Of a stretch of 33,644 nt of DNA, positions 16,394-23,113 are shown piece by piece (within the stretch, counting starts at the first letter, position 1; every line of letters starts with the position of its first letter). Source of the DNA: a candidate division SR1 bacterium (GTDB lineage: Bacteria > Patescibacteriota > JACMRA01); assembly GCA_014377045.1 (NCBI GenBank), contig JACMQI010000038.1:1-33644 (forward strand). Direction: 5' to 3'. The position numbers were made by a program, and so were the translations under genes. Below the pieces are notes generated by a model. The model searched no databases. It saw only the letters and a program-made list of their open reading frames with translations, and had not been told where the DNA came from.

Positions 16394-17371
16394 ATGATCA
16401 AAGATGTTAAATTGGAGCAATATTATGGTTTCTACACTAATAGGCCTTTTTGGGCTATTTCTAAGCCAGATTTTACTAACTCTGAAATTATCCCAAAATT
16501 TACAAGCATGATGTCAGAAGTTATAGCTGAATATGAGGATACTTATTATAAGCTCCGATTTTGTCGTGATGGCATGATACTTTTTCACTCTAAGTTTCCA
16601 AATATTGCTTTTAAACATATTTTAGAATATATCAACACTTTGGGTATTTTGATGGAAAGCGAGACTCATAATTGGATGCTAAAAAAAATGTTTAACGTTC
16701 GTGAGCTTAATCAAGGTGACATTTTTCCTTATACGGTTGATAATTATAAGGTAAAGGGAGTAAATACCTCGCACGTAAATTTTGCTATTTTGCATGAATA
16801 TAATGCTAGATTTCTACCATTTTATATACCGCTTGATTATAATAAAGTTGATTTACAAGGTACTTTCTGGCCAAATTTAATCAAACATACTATTAGTTCT
16901 GATCCGCGTATTAAGTCACGCGAGGGTAGGGTGCTTTCTAAGGAGTTATTTGACAATGTCAACTCCACATTTTCTCGCGTAGTTACAAATTATAATTCAG
17001 TTACTCTCTTAGCACAGATAACTAAATCTGTAGAGCAGTTTGAAAATGGTCGATATGATATAGCTCTCATTTTATCTTGGTTTATTATAGAAACTTATTT
17101 GTATAAGCTATTTCAGGCAAAAGTTCTAAAAAGTATAGGTCAAAAAGAAGACGATATGTCTGCCGCAGAACTACTTAAAATTTTACACCAGCGCCGCGTA
17201 CTTTCGTATGAACTAGTTGGTGATATTCATAAAGTACGCATATTACGCAATAAAATAGCCCATAATACCTTTGAATCTGAAGTTACAGCGCAAGATACTT
17301 TACTTAGTTTTGAAATAATCAAAGAGTTTATTAAACAAGATATTGGGCTTAGCCTTAATTTGAAGTTTTAA
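16394..17371 (+). CDS. HEPN-domain protein, 325 aa
   Basis: The N-terminal 190 residues are unrecognised. The C-terminal part (about 205-315) is all-helical and fits a HEPN domain. It begins FENGRYDIALILSWFIIETYLYKLF and ends with RILRNKIAH, where R285-N-K-I-A-H290 is the RNxxxH signature that forms the nuclease or nucleotide-binding site in HEPN proteins. Related proteins (DUF4145 or abortive-infection types) are often RNases or partners of nucleotidyltransferases in defence or stress responses. The classic MNT toxin-antitoxin partner is not adjacent; the next gene is the N-terminal half of PriA. The family call rests on the motif and helical pattern. Confidence 0.55.
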   Translation: MIKDVKLEQYYGFYTNRPFWAISKPDFTNSEIIPKFTSMMSEVIAEYEDTYYKLRFCRDGMILFHSKFPNIAFKHILEYINTLGILMESETHNWMLKKMFNVRELNQGDIFPYTVDNYKVKGVNTSHVNFAILHEYNARFLPFYIPLDYNKVDLQGTFWPNLIKHTISSDPRIKSREGRVLSKELFDNVNSTFSRVVTNYNSVTLLAQITKSVEQFENGRYDIALILSWFIIETYLYKLFQAKVLKSIGQKEDDMSAAELLKILHQRRVLSYELVGDIHKVRILRNKIAHNTFESEVTAQDTLLSFEIIKEFIKQDIGLSLNLKF

Positions 17372-17389
17372 ACCGGCAATTTAATCCTC

Positions 17390-17418
17390 TTGTTAAGTAT
17401 TATAAAAGATATTAACAT
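17390..17418 (+). promoter_or_regulatory. Promoter of the PriA N-terminal gene
   Basis: TTGTTA (17390-17395), 17-nt spacer and TAACAT (17413-17418). The ATG is 12 nt beyond the -10 box, predicting a leader of about 6 nt. Confidence 0.5.
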
Positions 17419-17430
17419 TAAATATCGTTT

Positions 17431-18564
17431 ATGTACTTCTATAATATTTTAATCAATAAAAAAATACCTAGTATTAGCTTGACTTACAAAAGTGAGATAC
17501 TGATACGAAAAGGAACTTTAGTATCTATTTTATTACGTAAAAATGAGATTTATGGTATCATAGTGGGTACAGTACCAGTCGAAAATGTTGTCGATATTGC
17601 TAAGATAAGTGAAATTAAAAGTGTATTGCCATATATATTTACAAGTCAACAAATTAGACTTCAAAGCGTAATTTCTTATAATACTTTTAACAGTCCGAAT
17701 GTTGTATTAGATGCTTGTTTAAATCCTATATTAAGTTTGACTCAGAAAGACATGAAATTATTAGAACAAAAAAAAGATACTGTTTTATTTAATACTATAA
17801 TACATAAAATAAAAAGTAGAAAAATTGAGTACTATCTTGATACCGAAGTAGTATTGCGTATAATATACATTATACGAATAAGTATATTAGCCTATTTAAA
17901 AGCATTTTTAAAATTAATTAATAGTAATACTCAAAATAATATAAATATACTTATATTATTTCCAGAAAAAAAATACATTGAAAAAGTTTATAAAGAATTA
18001 ATAGATAGTGCTTTTGAAGCCGAGTTCATATCTAAAAATTTAAGTGTTAATATTACTACATTTACTGGAGATAAATCTAAATCTAGTCGACAATCTATTT
18101 ATAATATACTTAGTCTCAATCAATTAGACAAATTTAAAACTCAAATAAATATTATTTTAGCATCTCGCTCTGGTCTTTTTCTACCGTTTGATACCCTGCA
18201 CGATTTATTAGTAATTGATGAAAGTAATTCTATGTATATTCAAGAGCAAAATAGTCTATACTTTGATGCTCGAGAAATAGCTTTCATTCTATCAGAGATA
18301 TTTGGATCGAATTTACATTTTATTTCCAGAGTACCAAGTATTCGGCTTCATAGTTTTTATCCTGAGAGCATTTTAAATAAGTATTTAATTAACGATAAAG
18401 ATATTGATACAAAACCTATTAAAATCAAAGTTACAGGCCAAAATAAGAAAATTGATAAATACAAACTTATATCTGGGCCAGTTTTAAAATTAGTGCAAAA
18501 AAGAGAAAATTTAGACGGATTAGATATCGAAATCATAGACGTTAATTTTAGTGATTGGGATTAA
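17431..18564 (+). CDS. priA: PriA N-terminal half, degenerate helicase
   Basis: This 377-aa protein matches the N-terminal DNA-binding and first helicase domain of primosomal protein PriA. The 3'-end-binding start (TLVSILLRKNEIYGIIVG) aligns with PriA residues near 30-60. The DEEH box is represented by LLVIDESN (residues about 260-266), followed by the YKQEEGPRYHARD-like EQNSLYFDAREIAF and a weak motif III (ISRVPSIRLHSF for SATPSLES). The Walker A (GxTGSGKTE) is not present: the matching position reads YLDTEVVLRII. It ends at EIIDVNFSDWD, which corresponds to the point where PriA moves into helicase domain 2. The rest is encoded 1.9 kb away. It can hardly be an active ATPase on its own. Confidence 0.8.
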   Translation: MYFYNILINKKIPSISLTYKSEILIRKGTLVSILLRKNEIYGIIVGTVPVENVVDIAKISEIKSVLPYIFTSQQIRLQSVISYNTFNSPNVVLDACLNPILSLTQKDMKLLEQKKDTVLFNTIIHKIKSRKIEYYLDTEVVLRIIYIIRISILAYLKAFLKLINSNTQNNINILILFPEKKYIEKVYKELIDSAFEAEFISKNLSVNITTFTGDKSKSSRQSIYNILSLNQLDKFKTQINIILASRSGLFLPFDTLHDLLVIDESNSMYIQEQNSLYFDAREIAFILSEIFGSNLHFISRVPSIRLHSFYPESILNKYLINDKDIDTKPIKIKVTGQNKKIDKYKLISGPVLKLVQKRENLDGLDIEIIDVNFSDWD

Positions 18565-18607
18565 AATACTATTCCCCCTACTCTATATAGTTTTTAGCTA
18601 AAAAACC

Positions 18608-18636
18608 TTGACATCAATACAAATTTTCTTTATATT
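18608..18636 (+). promoter_or_regulatory. Promoter of the TerD-like gene
   Basis: TTGACA (18608-18613), 17-nt spacer and TATATT (18631-18636). The leader is about 48 nt, contains an imperfect CCAAGG/CCTTTGG stem, and ends in GAGG before GTG. Confidence 0.65.
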
Positions 18637-18690
18637 TGCCGTATCCAAGGCCTCAAAACCTTTGGTTTACTTCTTTTATGAGGAATTTTT

Positions 18691-19296
18691 GTGGATATTC
18701 AAATTAAAAAAGGATCTGGTTTGATAGTAACAACAAAAAAATATAATATTGGTGTAATTGCTGAGCTTAGTTGGGATACTACAAAAAGTTGGAAAATTGA
18801 TCTCGATTTATTTTGTGCTGCTACTTCATTTAATCCAATTACAAAAATTTACATGTTAGAAAACATGTCAGCACTATTATATCATGCTAATCTTAAATGT
18901 TATGATGGTGCACTCGTACACTCAGGCTATGAACAAACAGGCGTTAAAGAAGTCGATGATGAAGCAATAACCGTATTTCTAAATAAATTACCAGTAATTA
19001 TAACCGATGTTATTATTGGCGCTTGTATTGATCCAGTTAAATCTATACCTCTTAGTACTTTTAAAAATGCTGCAAATGCAAAAATTACTATTCGAGCACT
19101 TGTTGAGGGCGCTGGCCAACTTAAAGAAATACTGAGTGTAAATCTTCAGACTAAGTTCACAACTGGGATTTTAATTGGAATGTATACTCGAGTTGGTGAT
19201 AATTGGCACTTTGAAACTATCAATCAATCTGTAAAATGCCATACAAATACACCAATTCAAGAAATATTAGAAGCAGTACCGTGTGATTGCCTATAA
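18691..19296 (+). CDS. TerD-family stress protein
   Basis: A 201-aa TerD-domain protein. TerD proteins are Ca2+-binding and linked to tellurite resistance, envelope stress and signalling. The domain has IDLDLFCAAT (DLDxxA motif), then an acidic loop, GALVHSGYEQTGVKEVDDEAITVFLNKLP, which resembles the VHSGDNLTGEGxGDDExIxVDLSKLP signature, and a final strand GILIGMYTRVGDNWHFETIN that matches the family end. Start at GTG with GAGG ahead. It has its own promoter and terminator and lies between the two PriA halves, so it is likely an acquisition. The common TerA/B/C/E partners are not in the window. Confidence 0.83.
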   Translation: MDIQIKKGSGLIVTTKKYNIGVIAELSWDTTKSWKIDLDLFCAATSFNPITKIYMLENMSALLYHANLKCYDGALVHSGYEQTGVKEVDDEAITVFLNKLPVIITDVIIGACIDPVKSIPLSTFKNAANAKITIRALVEGAGQLKEILSVNLQTKFTTGILIGMYTRVGDNWHFETINQSVKCHTNTPIQEILEAVPCDCL

Positions 19297-19323
19297 TAAA
19301 ATCAAGTATATTTATTACATGCA

Positions 19324-19348
19324 ACACCCAAATTTAGGGTGTTTTTTT
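19324..19348 (+). terminator. Terminator of the TerD-like gene
   Basis: ACACCC/GGGTGT stem with a 7-nt loop, merging into seven T. Confidence 0.85.
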
Positions 19349-19409
19349 GAAACAATATTTACTTACTTATTTAATAATACAAACCTTGCGGGGAATCACA
19401 TATATCATG

Positions 19410-19437
19410 ACATTGAAATTAAATGTAATTTCAATGT
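19410..19437. repeat. Perfect 12-bp inverted repeat
   Basis: ACATTGAAATTA and its exact complement are separated by AATG. There is no T tract, so it is not an obvious terminator. It lies in the otherwise empty region after the TerD-like gene. Confidence 0.55.
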
Positions 19438-19608
19438 TAACGATTGATAAATAAATTACAATTAAGTTACAAGAACTGCCTAGTCATGCTAGTAAAATAT
19501 TAGTAAGTTTAAATATCACAAGCGCTGGGTTTATAGCTTTTAAAATTGCTAAAGATAATGATAAAATTAGATTATAATAAATTTAGACCAAGAGTCTAAT
19601 GGAGATAT

Positions 19609-19862
19609 ATGCCAATTTTACTTATGAACGATAGTTTCGAGGATAATTTTGCTAAACTTTTAGAAAGTTACTCAAAACCTAAGTGGTTTATTTTATCCAA
19701 TTATGCTAGAAGCAGCATCTAGATTTTTCTGCAAACATTAACGAAGTTAATTATAAACACAAAATATATGATAATTTTATTTTTATGCACAAATTTAAAA
19801 CCCCAATATCTAAAATAAAACTTTACTTAGAATTACTTGAAAATATACTTTCAGTAAGATAA
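19609..19862 (+). pseudogene. Possible frameshifted small gene
   Basis: An ATG at 19609 after GGAG (19601-19604) opens 37 codons ending at a TAG at 19720. A second open stretch in another frame overlaps it (19710-19862) and continues for about 50 codons. Joined by one frameshift between 19710 and 19722 they give about 84 residues with coding-like composition. The first part (MPILLMNDSFEDNFAKLLES) loosely resembles a receiver-domain start, but I have no real match. Confidence 0.3.
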
Positions 19863-19971
19863 AATTTAATATCATCTAAAATATTGAAAGTACTAAGTTG
19901 CTTCATATTTTTCTGTAAGAAAATGACTCCGAGGTTTTAACTATCGAAGTCGCAAGTGTTAATTTTGATAA

Positions 19972-20397
19972 TTAAAATTTGTCAAAAATATTTGAATTAA
20001 TATAATTTTGTCTATAGTCACCCTTAAGTTTAAGTTTAGGTATACTATATTGTACTAATTTTATGATTCCACTTTCAGGATTATTTGGATTTACAGTATC
20101 TGTAATTATAGAATATATAGACATTTGTCCTTTTTCAACAGGGATCATGTAGGTCGCTGCTGGAGTATTATCAGTGATAAATATTAGCCAATCTCTTTGA
20201 AACGGAATCTTACAAATCTCTTCACCAAATTTTGTGATTATTAATTCATACTCATCATTTACTACAAATGATGATGATCGCATATCTAAAGTATTCTTAT
20301 AAACAACTTGTTTGTAATTTGATGCTAAACACCCAATTAATCTTAAGTGGTGGCCTACAGTAATATGGCAAGCAACTATTTTCAGTGAAGTTTCCAT
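19972..20397 (-). CDS. Hypothetical 141-aa protein
   Basis: No family recognised. The protein is soluble, with alternating strand-like segments (ELIITKFGEEICKIPF, WLIFITDN) and a short basic C-terminus; it may be a small beta-rich domain. It is transcribed from a promoter that overlaps the one used by the PriA C-terminal gene (see 20434-20484). It lies in the block that separates the PriA halves, so it may have arrived with the TerD-like gene. The ATG at 20397 is preceded by a weak GAG. Confidence 0.5.
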   Translation of the reverse strand: METSLKIVACHITVGHHLRLIGCLASNYKQVVYKNTLDMRSSSFVVNDEYELIITKFGEEICKIPFQRDWLIFITDNTPAATYMIPVEKGQMSIYSIITDTVNPNNPESGIIKLVQYSIPKLKLKGDYRQNYINSNIFDKF

Positions 20398-20433
20398 GCA
20401 ATTTGTCTCTAGATATAGTAAATTAACTCTTAA

Positions 20434-20484
20434 AAATTATCATAGAAAATGTCTCTTGTCAAGTCTCGATTTATCTTATAAATT
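20434..20484. promoter_or_regulatory. Overlapping divergent promoters with a shared -35
   Basis: On the plus strand TTGTCA (20456-20461), 17-nt spacer and TAAATT (20479-20484) lead into the PriA C-terminal gene, whose ATG is at 20493. On the minus strand TTGACA (20462-20457), 17-nt spacer and TAATTT (20439-20434) lead into the 141-aa gene. The -35 boxes overlap by five bases within CTTGTCAAG. Confidence 0.6.
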
Positions 20485-20492
20485 TAATATAA

Positions 20493-21431
20493 ATGAACCA
20501 AAAAACTCTATTTATATTTCCCAAACGTGGCTTGTATACTCTAACCAAGTGTACTAACTGTGGCCATGGATTTCAATGTGAACATTGTGACGCCAACTTA
20601 GTTACATATCGTAAATGGGAGAAAAATCTAGAGCTTGTATGTCATCAATGTCAGACATATTATAACTATCCACTAAAGTGTCCAAAATGTGCTAGTACAG
20701 AAATATCGAGCTATTTTGGAGGTGTAGATGAACTTGTAGAAATAGTCGTAAAAGAGTCTGGAAATCCTGTATATAGGTATGATGACAAAAAAAGAAGTAA
20801 AGAAATGGCTATAACCACAAACGCTGTAACTACGCGGATATTCGATCCTTCTATCCCCTACTCTAATTTCACACATATAGTTTTTGTAGAGGCTCAAAAT
20901 CTACTTGCAAGTCCAGACTACTTAGTGCAAGAGGAAATCCATAAGCAATTACTAGAATTAATGCTTTCTATATCAGAACAAACGGAAATTATCTTTGATA
21001 CAAATTCACCTGATCTTGAACTTTTTATTGGTTTAGCACGTTTAGATAAAAACCATCCTGAACATTTAGATAAAAAACAATGGTTTATAAATTTCCTTAC
21101 CACAGAGGCTAAAAGTAGAGAAATGTTTAACTTTCCCCCTTTTGTGAACACTTTACTCTTAACCACTCAACAAAAAAATAAAGATAAATCGTTTGAAATT
21201 ATCAATCACGTACGATCAGAACTTATAAAAATAAAGCAACAATTACCAGATCTTACAATTAGCTCGCCATATCAAGCTAGATTTTTGAAACGTAAAGGTA
21301 TGTTTAGCTATCACGTATTGGTTCGTTTTCCACGCCAGTATAAAGATATTGGTAAACTACGTGAAGAAATTATGCAGCTAGGAAGTATTTATGGAGTACA
21401 GATTAGACTAAACCCTCGGCATCTGTTTTAA
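20493..21431 (+). CDS. priA: PriA C-terminal half, zinc module intact, helicase motifs lost
   Basis: A 312-aa protein matching helicase domain 2 and the C-terminal domain of PriA. It starts with FIFPKRGLYTLTKC (like LFLNRRGYAPxLxC) and has the complete PriA zinc module: eight cysteines in four CxxC pairs at 20/23, 29/32, 50/53 and 63/66. The C-terminal end, with FPPFVNTLLLT and GMFSYHVLVRFP, fits the PriA C-terminal domain. The expected helicase motifs are missing: there is no TGTQMIxKGHDFP and no QVAGRAGR sequence. The ATG at 20493 is predicted leaderless. Together with the gene at 17431 it covers most of PriA apart from a link of about 30 residues. It may serve a structural or DNA-binding role in replication restart. 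Confidence 0.8.
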   Translation: MNQKTLFIFPKRGLYTLTKCTNCGHGFQCEHCDANLVTYRKWEKNLELVCHQCQTYYNYPLKCPKCASTEISSYFGGVDELVEIVVKESGNPVYRYDDKKRSKEMAITTNAVTTRIFDPSIPYSNFTHIVFVEAQNLLASPDYLVQEEIHKQLLELMLSISEQTEIIFDTNSPDLELFIGLARLDKNHPEHLDKKQWFINFLTTEAKSREMFNFPPFVNTLLLTTQQKNKDKSFEIINHVRSELIKIKQQLPDLTISSPYQARFLKRKGMFSYHVLVRFPRQYKDIGKLREEIMQLGSIYGVQIRLNPRHLF

Positions 21432-21438
21432 AACAGAT
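21421..21438. repeat. 18-bp perfect palindrome over the PriA C-terminal stop codon
   Basis: ATCTGTTTTAAAACAGAT is self-complementary and spans the stop codon. It lies in the 21-bp gap between convergent genes. It lacks a loop, so cruciform or bidirectional terminator function is only possible. Confidence 0.45.
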
Positions 21439-21452
21439 AAATATAAATAATA

Positions 21453-22226
21453 CTAACTTAGTATAAAAGCTATACTATTTGACCAAGTTTCCATAGGTTT
21501 TAATAAAATTGGATCATCATTGATAGCGTTTGTCTTTCTAGTGAATGGCTCAATACAAATAAAATCATGATCTACGTTATCTTGAAGTTGTGACCAAAAG
21601 ACGAGATAATTAAAATCTTTTTGATCTCCTTGTTCCAATTGTAAACTTCTTGAATCTGGAAAGCATACCTTAACGAATTTATCAAAATTATAAAAAATTC
21701 CATCATTTTTTTCGTTCCAATTTATTTTATTAGAATCGTAACCTCTAAGATTATTAACAGTCATTTTAGACTTTTGAGTATGCTTTATAGGAAAATAAGG
21801 ATGAATACCTGGTGCTATTGGCATTGGATTTTCGCCATGATTACTTATTTGTAGAGTATAAGTTAGTCTATTATCGAGGAGCTCTAGCTTTATTTTAACC
21901 TTAAAATGAAAAGGATAAATTTTCTGCATCTCAAGAGAGATATCTTGTGTGATTAAAATTAGCTCTATACTCGACTCAGTTTGTTTTCCAATCTGCCACG
22001 GAAAATCACGTCCAAATCCATGCTGTCTAATTTTTTTTCCAGAAATGTTGAAAATATTATCTTTTAAAGAGTTTGCAAAAGGAAATAGTATTGGTATACC
22101 AGACCGACGAATATTTGATCCTTGATAAAACACCCCTACACCATCATGACTCCACTGGACAACTTGACCACTATTTAGCTCTACGGTAAGCTCACTCTTT
22201 CCTGATTTGATTGATACTAATGACAT
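21453..22226 (-). CDS. Aldose 1-epimerase/hexose-6-phosphate mutarotase family
   Basis: A 257-aa galactose-mutarotase-like protein that should interconvert anomers of a hexose or hexose phosphate. Family features: RRSGIPILFPFANSL near residue 45, QHGFGRDFPW at about 88 with the first catalytic histidine, APGIHPYFP at about 145 with the second histidine, and CIEPFTRKTNA at about 230 with the catalytic glutamate. The short length and GIP(I/V)LFP..N pattern fit the YeaD-type (glucose-6-phosphate) or related subgroup, but substrate is not settled. It follows the ligA fragment by 12 bp and is probably translated from the same mRNA. It may work with the glucan phosphorylase. Confidence 0.83.
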   Translation of the reverse strand: MSLVSIKSGKSELTVELNSGQVVQWSHDGVGVFYQGSNIRRSGIPILFPFANSLKDNIFNISGKKIRQHGFGRDFPWQIGKQTESSIELILITQDISLEMQKIYPFHFKVKIKLELLDNRLTYTLQISNHGENPMPIAPGIHPYFPIKHTQKSKMTVNNLRGYDSNKINWNEKNDGIFYNFDKFVKVCFPDSRSLQLEQGDQKDFNYLVFWSQLQDNVDHDFICIEPFTRKTNAINDDPILLKPMETWSNSIAFILS

Positions 22227-22238
22227 AAATAGGTAATT

Positions 22239-23030
22239 TTATTCTTCATAAATCCAACATCCGTAAGCTATAAAACTCAGGTTTCTTTCGCCTACTATTT
22301 TAGAATCTAACTGTCTAATAGTCCCACTTGCAGCATTGCGAGGATTAGAAAATATACCATCAACCCCAATTTGACTCATTTTACCTACTTTTTCTCCAGC
22401 TAAAATAGCTTTATTTAGGTTTTCAAAATCTTTTTTAGTGAAAAATACTTCACCACGTACTTCCATTTTACTTTTAAAATCAATATTTTTAGGAATCGCT
22501 CTAATTTGGTTTATATTTTCTGTAACCAATTCACCAGTCCAGCCATCTCCTCGAGTAGTTGCTGTAGTAAGGACACCATTTTCATATTCTAAACTTATAG
22601 CAAGTCCGTCAATTTTAGGTTCACAAATATAGTGAATTTGAATTTCGTTATCATTAATTTGTAAACTATTTATATTTTCTGAACTAATTTCTAAGTTTTC
22701 TTGAAATTGAAATACATTATTTCGTACTCCATAATCGATCCATCTCTGTTGCCACTCTTCTAGTTCTTTTTTATTAAAAATATCATTGAGTGATAACATT
22801 CGCCTGGTATGACGAGACTTAACAAACTTTTCTGCAACTCCGCCAGCTATAATATAATTCGGACTATTTTTACTGATTTGATCCGGATTTGTAGTTTCAT
22901 ATAGACTAATCTTATGCTTGAGGTCATCGAGGGCTTGTTCAGATATTTCTTCAGTATCAAAAAGATGAACCTGATTGCGAAGTCTATTTACTTCATCTAC
23001 GAGGGTAAGATATTCATTAGATGTTAACAT
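22239..23030 (-). CDS. ligA: LigA N-terminal fragment (partial adenylation domain)
   Basis: This 263-aa protein is the front of NAD+-dependent DNA ligase. Domain Ia is followed by the nucleotidyltransferase domain: the catalytic lysine lies in CEPKIDGLA (K139), followed by TRGDGWTGE, VRGEVFF and FSNPRNAASGTIRQLD. It stops after FIAYGCWIYEE, so motifs IV (DGVVIK) and V (the AxKFP lysine) are missing, as are the OB fold, zinc finger, helix-hairpin-helix and BRCT domains. Normal length is about 670 aa. The next gene begins only 12 bp later, so the remainder cannot be downstream here. The ATG at 23030 is predicted leaderless. It could be a split-gene half or a degenerating gene. Confidence 0.85.
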   Translation of the reverse strand: MLTSNEYLTLVDEVNRLRNQVHLFDTEEISEQALDDLKHKISLYETTNPDQISKNSPNYIIAGGVAEKFVKSRHTRRMLSLNDIFNKKELEEWQQRWIDYGVRNNVFQFQENLEISSENINSLQINDNEIQIHYICEPKIDGLAISLEYENGVLTTATTRGDGWTGELVTENINQIRAIPKNIDFKSKMEVRGEVFFTKKDFENLNKAILAGEKVGKMSQIGVDGIFSNPRNAASGTIRQLDSKIVGERNLSFIAYGCWIYEE

Positions 23031-23036
23031 AAATTT

Positions 23037-23065
23037 ATAATTAAAGAAGTTATAATAATGGTCAA
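23037..23065 (-). promoter_or_regulatory. Promoter of the ligA fragment, leaderless
   Basis: Minus strand TTGACC (23065-23060), 17-nt spacer and AATTAT (23042-23037). The ATG at 23030 follows the -10 box by 6 nt. Confidence 0.5.
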
Positions 23066-23113
23066 TAAGAGAACTGTTGAGGTAGTTTTATGATATAGCG
23101 TCCCTTTCATAGT

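Larger units (their letters stand above)
19349..19971. other. Non-coding or decayed stretch in the PriA split
   Basis: About 620 bp without a convincing intact gene. It contains a perfect 12-bp inverted repeat with 4-nt loop at 19410-19437, an open but ATG-less stretch at 19455-19577, and a possible frameshifted gene at 19609-19862. The rest is AT-rich with no recognisable structure. Confidence 0.5.

Noticed and set aside
19410-19437. Hairpin as a terminator or IS end
   Set aside because: No T tract follows, and no transposase or matching second end is present.
17431-21431. PriA split as a simple sequencing error or frameshift
   Set aside because: The two halves are separated by 1.9 kb with a complete unrelated gene, terminator and promoters; and helicase motifs are lost in both halves.
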